The translations under genes and the position numbers were made by a program. From Terana coerulea (Eukaryota > Basidiomycota > Agaricomycetes > Polyporales > Phanerochaetaceae): a stretch of DNA of 21,151 nucleotides. The stretch is from contig JAKOGH010000306.1 of NCBI GenBank assembly GCA_024811115.1, positions 1-21,151 on the forward strand, read 5' to 3'. This document shows, piece by piece, positions 10,354-18,507 of the stretch (position 1 is the first letter of the stretch; the number at the start of each line of letters is the position of its first letter). The notes beneath the pieces were generated by a model. It saw only the letters and a program-made list of their open reading frames with translations, searched no databases and was not told the DNA's origin.

Positions 10354-10597
10354 AGACTCCTACCCGTCGTGTATGGATGGAGAGGGAGACAGAGAGGGAG
10401 GAGGAGGAGAAGGCGCTTGATGGGTCAGATCTGACCGCCCGATATTCCAAAGGCTCCCTACCGTCCATACACGACTGGCAGAAAACAAATGTAAACAACT
10501 TATATAAGCGTGATGGGGGATGCCGAAAAACGATGCCGTGCTCGAATTTCTGAAAACTCTCATCACTGCCATCAACGCAACTCAGTGCCGCCTGCGT
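10354..10597 (+). repeat. Left terminal inverted repeat (MULE-like)
   Basis: Contains in order a purine-rich GGA tract, GGTCAGATCTGACC (10423-10436), TATATAA (about 10500) and an ATG at 10520 that opens MPKNDAVLEFLKTLITAIN. Confidence 0.75.
10423..10436. promoter_or_regulatory. 14-base perfect palindrome, left arm
   Basis: GGTCAGATCTGACC equals its own reverse complement and is identical in the right arm at 11125-11138. It sits about 64 bases before the arm's TATA box. A dimeric protein-binding site is possible; nothing more can be said. Confidence 0.5.
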
Positions 10598-10969
10598 CCG
10601 AGTCCCGATGGCTCGACACAACGCCTGTCTGGTTTGCTGGTTTGCTTGACTGTACGAATTATTTGAGCCATAGATACTTCCCTCTTGTAATGTGCGATGT
10701 TTCCCTCAATAGTTAGCATAATACCATGTAAAAGTGTGTATGCAAAGAGTCAAAGCGCTGTGTAAATAGCTCTGACGAGTCGCCCACACCTAGGTATTAC
10801 ACTCCTGGTGCACTAACTCTACCTTGATTAGTGCTTTGACTCCGCAACTCCTCTTTCTGCTGGCAAACTATGCTCTGGCTTACATTTTCGATTCGGCATG
10901 TATTCCCACAAAGCAGTTGGCAGGGACGAGGCATCTTCGCGAGGCTGAGGCCGGTAGACAAGTGACCAC

Positions 10970-11222
10970 ACGCAGGCAGTTGTGTTGATGGCAGTGATAA
11001 GAGTTTTCAGACATTCGAGCACAGCATTGTTTTTCGGCATCCCCCATTACGCTTATATAAGTTGTTTACATTTGTTTTCTGCCAGTTATGTATGGACGGT
11101 AGAGAGCCTTTTGGAATATCGGGCGGTCAGATCTGACCCATCAAGCGCCTTATCCTCCTCCTCCTCCTCCTCCTCCTCCCTTTCTCTCTCCCTCTCTATC
11201 CATACATGACGGGTAGGAGCCT
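10970..11222 (-). repeat. Right terminal inverted repeat (MULE-like)
   Basis: Inverted copy of the left arm. On the minus strand it has the same palindrome, the same CTTATATAAGCG TATA region and an ATG opening MPKNNAVLECLKTLITAIN, whose frame continues to 10828. The triplet tract is longer than in the left arm. Confidence 0.75.
11153..11178. repeat. (TCC)n microsatellite in the right arm
   Basis: About eight tandem TCC triplets, against about four GGA triplets at the matching place in the left arm, so it expanded or contracted after the arms were made. Confidence 0.8.
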
Positions 11223-11233
11223 GGGCTGAGGCC
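11223..11233. repeat. Right target-site duplication of the MULE-like element
   Basis: GGGCTGAGGCC, partner of 10343-10353. Confidence 0.75.
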
Positions 11234-13860
11234 AGCTTGAACTTGAAGTGCACTTTGATCTTCTACACCACGATAAATTCAGCACGCCTGGAACCACCAC
11301 TCCTTTAGTCTCGGTTTCAGACTCTTTGCCCACATTACTGATGTTTGTTATCAGATAACAACTGCTTGGTGCAGGACGCGGGCAAAGGGTCTGGTGAGTT
11401 TGAATCATCGGGGTGTAGATAAAACTCACGTGAGCGCCTTTGCTTTGTATTGCAGTAAGCAAGGAGTTTGTTATGCTTGGTTCATCTCTGTGCCTCTCGC
11501 TCTCTCACGCCCCACCACACCACACTAAATATACCTAAAAACCCCTCAAATGTAATGGCCTAGATGCATTGCATTACTCTGATATTTATACAATATCAAA
11601 TTCCCACTGCTAGGTGTACTTGAGAGCATTTGATGTCCACCAGAGGCCCACTTTCAGGTACCTAGGAGTCCGCACTGGAATAAACATTGTATGGCTTATC
11701 TCACACATGATTAGCATGTTTTCATGAATATACAAGGCATCAAACGAATTTTTTTGTTAAAGATTGCACTGCAGTACGGTACCGATCTTAGGAACCTAGC
11801 ACCTGTATAGGTGCCAGGTAAGCGCAGCCTTGTTATCCCTGTTCAAGCAACGTTGAAGTCCATATACAAACTTTGCTTACTACGGCTCATGTGACTTTCA
11901 TCTACACCCTGGATAATTCAAAGTCACCAAACTCTAAAGAAGTTGCTTTACAGCGTGTCTTTCAAACTCCGCTTACTACATTACAAACAGTAACAAGGCG
12001 CTTAAAGCGCACTGGCTGCAAGCAACCTCTTTACGAGTCGAAATGAGACTACACTCCTTAACCAAGCGAGTAGACGGAAACATCATGTACAACCAATACG
12101 GAGCTATGGGAAGGGAATGTGGCACTTGTGAGGCAAATTCTACTGGTTCATTGATACTAAGTTAACAACCAGCAACTCGGAAAACGTAATATGCTACTCC
12201 TCAGGATAGTTTTATTTGCGCGTTGTATAAGGGGTGCCACTGGACGAAATCATTTGGTTCTCATAGTGCGTATTCTCAATCTCACTTTCATTGATCTCAT
12301 TCTCGGGAGGGGCTAGCGCCTTGGACGTCTGACCAAAATGGCAGTCCGGGACTTTACTAAGCAGACCTGCCACTGTGCCAAGAATCTCGGCACTGCCAAA
12401 ATGGCATAGTGCACATCACCGCCCCCTGCCCCTCACTGCTTCTCGGCCGCCAAACTCGCTGAAGGTTCATATGGCTCAATATGGAAGTCATAGGTAACCG
12501 CCCGTATTTCCTGGCCTCTCGGCCCTACTCGGCATTAAACATATGTGTAAGCAAGGGCATGCACCTTCAGACACAGTGAAAAGTATGTACATCAGTTATT
12601 TTGAGTATGTTATATTTACATATTGTGCAGCAGACTGCTTGCAGGCCCAAACACAGTCAAGTGCCCAGATGCTGACATATCTCCAAACTGGGACACAGGA
12701 GGCACGCTAAAGGCAGCAGGCAGAGCGGAAGTGCCCACGACGAGGGCAGCAGGGAGCCCGGCAAGAGCAGGCCTTCCATATAAAGGAATCTACCTGAGAA
12801 TGAGAATCTGACAGCGAAATACAGCCATCAAAAATGAGAAATAGCTTCCCATGAAATGAGTTAATTATGTCCAGCCAGCCCCACCATAGCATCGCACTGC
12901 TGTATAAACATGTCAAGGAGGCTCCTCAAACAAGCGTTACATCTCTTCGGAGATATGCTTCATTCGTCCACTACACTCCTGTAGCCAGCTGCTGCCGTTC
13001 TTTTGATCAACTATATGCAACGACCATGCAACAATACACATGCTACAATAGTTTCCGTGCGTCTAACTTGGAGACGCTGCTGGCACTTCTGTTCGGGATA
13101 TGGGGTTCAAACAGGGCCATAGCTGAACATTCAATGTGAAGCTTCGTTTATCCTCGCAAGTCATTCTTCGTCACGAGACACTGGCGACCTATATTTTGTA
13201 CGCCTGCTCACAAGGTCATTGTTTCGGCTCATTGAACTCAAGCGGAAATATATCTAGAGCCACTTTTAGGCTGCCCTTCTGCCTGGCTGAACTAAGAGAC
13301 CACTTCGAGGTTAAAGCCCAATTCAAATGTCAAGCCCTTAGTCGGCCTTTTGAGGCCCCGCCCGCACCTACAGGAAGTCAGTACCTCTCCCTATTGCTGT
13401 GATTATGTACTGTGGCATGCCTGATCTACAACATTATGCACGCATGTACAGGGCCCTCATGTGCATGCTGTCCAGGTTTTTCCTCAGCATTGCAAACACA
13501 CCTCCTAAAGAGATAAGTCACCTAATGGTTACATATGACTGTTTGTGTGGCAAGTTCCATTGCTAAACAGACAGCTGGATTGAATCCTCAAAGCCATCTG
13601 CTACTTAATGCGAGCTCTGGCTATAATAGCCATGCACTGTTTTCTGCGCTAACAGGGCAGAATAAATCGCGCGAGATTTTTCTGCCGGCAGCAATGCACT
13701 TTCTTTATGGAACGAGTAAAGTCAGTTCAGGAAGCTCTTTAAGCCGCATAGAATGACACACTATCTCGCCTGTCTATCTAGTCTCCCAATAGTGACCTTT
13801 CAAATTGTAGTGCTCATTGCTTAACTTTGTGGTGACAGCTCGTAGACATGGATTATCCCA
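11234..13860. other. AT-rich region without recognisable genes
   Basis: Only short, overlapping frames with no family signature were seen on either strand. Small local structures exist, such as a hairpin GCACCTGTATAGGTGC near 11801 and the near-palindrome TGTTATCAGATAACA at 11346-11360, but no complete element with paired ends could be delimited. Probably degenerate repeat sequence. Confidence 0.45.
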
Positions 13861-13929
13861 AAGATCATACTGCCTTCTTCATACCAGGGCCATCTTCCAT
13901 TTCTAGAGCTATAAAGCCTTCCATTACCA

Positions 13930-14030
13930 CTTCGCAGGCAACTCCAGAGGCAACACTAAGGATTTGAACTTGCAACTCAAGACTTAAGGGGCGCACCGCA
14001 CAGCTGCTGCCTAAACTTGCACTCACGACA
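13930..14030 (-). repeat. Possible tRNA-derived SINE or tRNA-like remnant
   Basis: On the minus strand, GTTCAAATCC (13960-13969) matches a tRNA B box. About 50 bases upstream GCAGCTGTGCGGTGCGCC resembles a D-arm/A box, with CTTAAGTCTTGAG between them. The acceptor and T stems do not pair properly, so this is not a working tRNA. A SINE head is the most likely explanation; no target duplication or tail was identified. Confidence 0.35.
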
Positions 14031-14475
14031 AACAAAGAAAGCCTGATGCAGCTCTCTGGAGCCGTGAAGGCCGAGGGCAGTAGTGATCCTGATAGAAAAC
14101 ATTCCATCCTGTGTTAATTAGTGACTTGGGTGCTTGCAAAGGCAAACATAGAATGATGAATGCTACACCCAATAGACCGCCGAACAATATGATTCATCAA
14201 AACTGCATGCAAAGGATGGTTTTAGAAGAAGATGGAAAGAGAAGGAGGCCTCCGTCACCCCCAGTGACCAACACTCTTACAATCCACCAGTACCCACCCT
14301 TGCTCACTCGCCAATCAGCCCATCCTCCTTCCCTCACAATGATTCAGCACACGCTACACAATTCAAACATGTTAAGCGCCTCTTCTATTCCTGCTGGCAA
14401 CACTTGGTCTTTGTCATCACCTCTGCAATCTGTTCTCGTAGAAATGCGACATATGCAACGCGCCTGAGAACCTTA
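14031..14475. other. Region upstream of the hAT-type MITE
   Basis: Contains an open plus-strand frame that, read across the insertion site, would run into the N-terminal part of the kinase homologue (RNATYATRLRT joining LHPEIVCNLENLL). This may be part of its 5' exons, but no start can be fixed. Confidence 0.35.
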
Positions 14476-14483
14476 CATCCAGA
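14476..14483. repeat. Left target-site duplication of the hAT-type MITE
   Basis: CATCCAGA, repeated exactly at 14842-14849. Identity continues two bases further left (TACATCCAGA) because the element itself ends in TA. Confidence 0.8.
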
Positions 14484-14841
14484 TAGTGATTGGCAAGGGT
14501 AAACCCTCCATGCTTAGAGGCTAACCCTTACCCTTACCCTTCAAAACCCTTACCCTCATGAAGGGTAAAGGTTGAAGGCTACCCTTCAAACTCTTGCCAA
14601 AATGGGCAGAAAATGGTGCTTTGAGTGCTTTTTCATTCACTTATAATGCCAGCCTTCTATTTGAGTAGCTTGTATTGATATAAAAAGCACTCACAACACT
14701 TGCAGCTCTATTCAGCAACACATCTGCTATTTGAATGCAGACCCCTGCCAGATAAGGGTTAACTTTTTCCAACCCTTACTCTTACCCTCTGTACCCTTAC
14801 CCTTAACCCTCTGAGGGTTTGCAAACCCCTGCCTGTCACTA
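14484..14841. mobile_element. hAT-type MITE, 358 bp, with CCCTT-rich ends
   Basis: Flanked by an exact 8-bp direct repeat, the size hAT transposases make. The ends are imperfect inverted repeats: TAGTGATTGGCAAGGGT on the left and, reverse-complemented, TAGTGACAGGCAGGGGT on the right. They fit the hAT terminal pattern YARNG. Subterminal regions at both ends are packed with AACCCTTACCCTT-type motifs in both orientations, as expected for transposase-binding repeats. No coding capacity. It lies just upstream of the kinase homologue. Confidence 0.8.
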
Positions 14842-14849
14842 CATCCAGA
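14842..14849. repeat. Right target-site duplication of the hAT-type MITE
   Basis: CATCCAGA, partner of 14476-14483. Confidence 0.8.
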
Positions 14850-14850
14850 G

Positions 14851-16291
14851 ATTGTCTGCAATTTGGAAAATCTTCTTGCCTCTAAGCCATCGTCATTATC
14901 CCAGACCTTCAAAGTGTCTTCTCTGAGCAGTGTGGATGTGCAACACATCCTTGACTTTCTTGACCATTTCGAGTTAAGTTGGTGCTATATGTTAAACATA
15001 TCAGGTTCTGACTTTTCTGTAATAACAAAGACATTTGAATTATTTTTGAAGAGTGTACTAATAAATGTAAACAGGGAGTGAGTTTGGCAAACTGCTCAAT
15101 AGCTGGCAGTTTGGCTAAGTAGAGAATGTAAACTCATTCCATCGTTGATATTGCTGCCAGATGTATGATTCATTGAAAAGGCAAGAGACAGAATGGTAGA
15201 GATTGGGTATCTGACGTCACAACTGTACATGAGATATGTAGGTTGTACAATGGTAGTGGCGGTGAAAGTGTTTCGCTGCTTTACTAGAGAAACAGAGACA
15301 GACAATATCTCGCAGGTGGGTTTTGACGTGTCCTAGCTATGACAATGATATTTATGATAATTCTACCTCACCAGAATTTCGCTTCTAAAATCACACTACT
15401 GCACTCGCTGAAGCATGAGAACATCTGCTGTCTTCTCGGCATTGTGAGAGAAACTGAGAGTCTACTGTCGTCTGCGCTGGTGTACCTGTATACGTGTACA
15501 TGGCAATGTTCTGGATTACATCAAGGCCACTGCATTCAATATGCGTCAGATTCACAAATATGTAGGCTACTCACTGTCTTTAGTAGGCTATGCTTTGACT
15601 GGCCTTAACACATGGGCAGATGTATCAAGTAGCCGATGTGCTCTCTTATCTGCACAAAGAAGATATTGCTTACGGCGCTCTTCATGCTGTATCAAGCCTG
15701 TATGTCTCTGCCAATGGCATCCAGCGCTGTTATTCAACATAAAATGTAGCAAAATATCTTAATTGACGAGAAGAAGAACATCCGGGTAACCAACATTGGT
15801 ATCACCAACTTCACCACACCAATTGCAGCAAGCACCACCTTGACATTTGAGAGTGCCAACCACTATATTGCACTGGAAGCACTTGTAGAGACAGGTCATG
15901 TAAGTCCGCCTCTCCAACACAAGTGTGCACACAGTGTATATGCCTTCAGCATACTGTGCTGGCAGGTGTGTTGGTTATTTTGACACATTTCTCGAAACTA
16001 ATCATTCACCTCTTAACTTAGCTGTACCATCACGAGGTCAAACCCTATTATCAGTACTCAAACTACGTAGTATATATTAGAATTGAAGCAGGAGATAAAT
16101 CACTGTAAGTCTGTGATGTCATTCAATCCAGAGAGCATCTATGTCGAATACTACACAAGAGCATCACATTTTCAGATGAGCTATGGAACCTCATGAAACG
16201 GTGTTGGGCCTCACCTCCAGAGAACAGACCAACAGCTCAATGCCTCGTAGAGCTACTTGGCAGGTTACGTTCCAATATGTCTGCCTGTTAG
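14851..16291 (+). pseudogene. TKL-family kinase homologue with lost catalytic residues (pseudokinase or decaying gene)
   Basis: Agaricomycetes carry many TKL kinases with an N-terminal helical part (here SVDVQHILDFLDHF) before the kinase domain. Kinase exons: about 15169-15315, 15375-15561, 15620-15688, 15750-15965, 16022-16104 and 16132-16291. Landmarks in order are VAVKVFR (ATP-binding Lys kept, 15265-15267), LLHSLKHENICCLLGIV, GNVLDYI, SYLHKEDIAYGALHA then QNILIDEKKNIRVTNIGIT, EALVETGHV, SVYAFSILCWQ then LYHHEVKPYYQYSN, and LWNLMKRCWASPPENRPTA ending at TAG 16289-16291. The catalytic loop Asp is replaced (YGA for HGD/HRD), DFG is NIG, APE is ALE and the Asp of SDVYSF is missing, so phosphotransfer is unlikely. 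From 15620 on every exon keeps frame. One frameshift lies near 15500, and the glycine-loop region (about 15080-15170) cannot be spliced cleanly. One intron is only 27 bases. A dead kinase used as a binding module and a young pseudogene are both possible. Confidence 0.75.
16105..16131 (+). other. 27-base intron-like gap in the kinase homologue
   Basis: Starts GTAAGT and ends CCAG. Removing it joins IEAGDKSL to EHLCRILHKSITFSDELW in frame. It is far shorter than the 56-61-base introns of the same gene, so it may be an internally deleted intron. Confidence 0.5.
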
Positions 16292-16690
16292 TATTACTGG
16301 TCTTAATGTACATAACTTAATCTACTGCAATAAGCCTATGATATTTTGTCTATTCACACGTGTAGTACACTTTTAAACCATCCAAATGTCTTTTCCCTCT
16401 TAATGTCATATCTGTTTTGTTTTATAGTCCAGGATCCCGCAATCGAGTTATCCTTACCATTATACAGTAGCTGAATGTGAAGCTCGGTAAAGGCATCATG
16501 ATAGTAGAGAGTATTTGATCGAGGTGTAGCCCTTGGGATGACAGATAGCCTACTTATAAGTATCCTACATCTTTTTGCACCAAAATCAGAATTAAATCCA
16601 GAAACGGCGGGTCAGACACAATGGTGCACTTACGTCACATATAATCCATTGAACTTGAGCCACTGCTGCAGTCGGAGTCCACATTAGTAC
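16292..16690. other. AT-rich spacer downstream of the kinase homologue
   Basis: No exon or repeat recognised; the 3' end of the kinase transcript would lie here. Confidence 0.4.
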
Positions 16691-16692
16691 TA

Positions 16693-17489
16693 CTGTACAT
16701 TAATGACCTGACAGGGGCCAGTTGTGACTGTGACATTTTTGCAACGATTCAAATGAGTGGCGGCAGGGTTGAGGGCCTGTGACATGCTTCCAGAGACTGG
16801 TGGTGAGCGGGCTATCTGGAGCCAAGTTTGGTGTTTGCTCACTGTTATTTGGCTGTTATTGTGCAGCATCTACTATGAGTATGCTGTTTGAGAGTGTTAA
16901 GTGGGAAAGAAGGCTCATTGCGCCACAGGCTCGAAAATTTGGGGGTAAGGACTTATCTGTCACAAACCGGTGGGCCCCTCTGTGACTGGTGACAAAAACC
17001 CGGATAGTGTCATGGAGACGTGCTCAACGCGTGACCAGAGCAAGCAGATCGAGGTGGATGTGGAATAGATGACAATATACGACAAGGGAGGGGTGACAAG
17101 GGCCAACTCCTGGTAGACCTCACAGAACGAGCAGGCTAGTGCCAGTACTTGTCCTCAATGACCAAGTTAGAATTGCTATGATGTACAGTACATGGAATAC
17201 ATACCTTGTCCCCAATGACCAAGAGGTCGAGATGAGGGACAAGGCAAGAGAGTCTGAGTGCTAAGTGTTCGAGAGCGTGAGAAAAATTGAGCCGTGTTTG
17301 GGCGCTAAGCGCCGGGATCATCGGAATGAAGTCCAAGGCTCTGGGGCTGCTACCAGGCCATGTATCTGTGCTAACTAAATGCAAGGAAAACGAAAAATAA
17401 TACTACTTGTGCGTGTCCGTCTGCGACAGATAGCAGACAGGCGGGACCTCCTGTGACATGTGACACCCTGTCAGGCCATTAATGTACAG
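16693..17489. mobile_element. MITE, 797 bp, TA-flanked
   Basis: The ends are inverted copies: CTGTACATTAATGACCTGAC at the left and CTGTACATTAATGGCCTGAC reverse-complemented at the right, about 24 bases with one mismatch and continuing as AGGG. Each end is next to TA (16691-16692 and 17490-17491), as for Tc1/mariner-type insertion. A 3-bp ACT duplication is an alternative reading because the bases around the junction are ambiguous. No transposase frame inside; superfamily not certain. Confidence 0.65.
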
Positions 17490-17708
17490 TACTGCAAGTG
17501 AACACGCATGTAAAAGTAGGCATCATATATATAGCTGTAAAGAAGACAGCTGTGAAGAGGACGAGAGAATGAGACAAGTTATGAGTAACCGCTTCGCAAG
17601 TTCAAGACTTTTGACAGGTACTACTGAAGTCGGGATCGTGCAAGAATGAAAATTGGACGGAGAGTGAAAAGACCATTTATATTTATACGCTACTCAGTGA
17701 AACTATCA

Positions 17709-17798
17709 GGACCCCTAGCTCAGTGGTAGAGCGTGTGATTCCAGCGGACAACTCGTCTAGCATCCACAAGGTCATCCGTTCAATCCGGGTGGGGTTCA
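17709..17798 (+). tRNA. tRNA-Trp (CCA) with intron
   Basis: The cloverleaf is readable: acceptor GGACCCC (17709-17715) pairs with GGGGTTC (17791-17797) with one G-U, discriminator A at 17798. The D arm is GCTC..GAGC, the T arm ATCCG-TTCAATC-CGGGT. The anticodon CCA at 17741-17743 follows TT, and an intron of about 18 bases (17745-17762) lies at the standard 37/38 position. The lowest anticodon-stem pair (31-39) is A-C, the only flaw. A T4 run at 17827-17830 could end Pol III transcription. Confidence 0.85.
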
Positions 17799-18507
17799 TG
17801 TGACTGCAGTAAGATACCATTCTCTGTTTTGCACAATCTACAGAATCTTTCTTGTCACAAGTTAAAAGTTGTTCCCCCTGAGTCCTCAGTGCTGAGAGAA
17901 TCCGGATTTGTTGTGGCCGCTGTGCAGTGTGGCGTGTGCACTGTACACAGTGCAGCTGTATGTCTGTAAGCCGTCATAAATATGGGACCACTGACTGGTA
18001 GCTGGCCGTGATCATATAGATTTTGGAGTAAGGACATAACCTTACTATCAGTCACTATAGTAGTTGTACTTCTGAATTGTGAATGTGAAGATGAAGAAGA
18101 GTGAAGATGCACGCAAATTTACAGGACATTATTTTGAGTGACTGGCTCATGAGTATTTTATTAAGATAGCTTGGGATGATAGCGACGGGCACACTTCCCT
18201 CCATTATGTTCATGTTATTAATGCAGAAGCAACAGGTGCAACTGCCAGATTTACAAGGATTGACTGCATTTTGTCTGTTTACGGTCGGCAACGGAGACTG
18301 GATTCATGATTGAGAGAGTTCGAGATGCTCGGGCGCAGCCTGAGCAGCGAGGCGTTCATCACAGTACCGTCCATTGACATAGGCCTAGTAAACAAGAAGC
18401 AAAGCACTGGATACAGTGTCGACATCCATCTTCCCCACCATGCGCCATCTCTTACATACCACCGCTGGGAAAAAGATACACGAAGATCTATTGTGGCGTG
18501 CGCGATA
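17799..18507. other. Intergenic region between tRNA-Trp and the aldehyde dehydrogenase gene
   Basis: No exon supported on either strand. It contains the likely tRNA terminator and the 3' untranslated region of the aldehyde dehydrogenase gene. Confidence 0.45.
17827..17830 (+). terminator. Likely Pol III terminator of tRNA-Trp
   Basis: The first run of four T residues downstream of the tRNA, 29 bases after its end. Confidence 0.45.

Larger units (their letters stand above)
10354..11222. mobile_element. Non-autonomous MULE-like element with long terminal inverted repeats
   Basis: Left arm 10354-10597 and right arm 10970-11222 are inverted copies of about 245 bases with roughly nine of ten positions matching. 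They start AGACTCCTACCCGTCGTGTA and, on the minus strand, AGGCTCCTACCCGTCATGTA. The 869-bp element is flanked by an 11-bp direct repeat. Long inverted repeats plus a 9-11-bp duplication are the hallmark of Mutator-like elements, so the superfamily is inferred. No transposase is encoded in the 372-bp interior. The arms differ by point changes, a GGA-triplet expansion in the right arm and a 7-bp gap near their inner ends. Each arm carries a palindrome, a TATA box and a short open frame pointing into the interior. Confidence 0.75.

Noticed and set aside
12330..12410. Repeated CCAAAATGGCA motif as transposon ends
   Set aside because: The two copies (near 12332 and 12396) are direct, short and lack a target duplication; no element could be bounded.
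14515..14830. Interstitial telomere repeat
   Set aside because: The motif is CCCTTA/AACCCTT in both orientations, not a run of TTAGGG, and it sits inside the ends of a MITE with an 8-bp target duplication.
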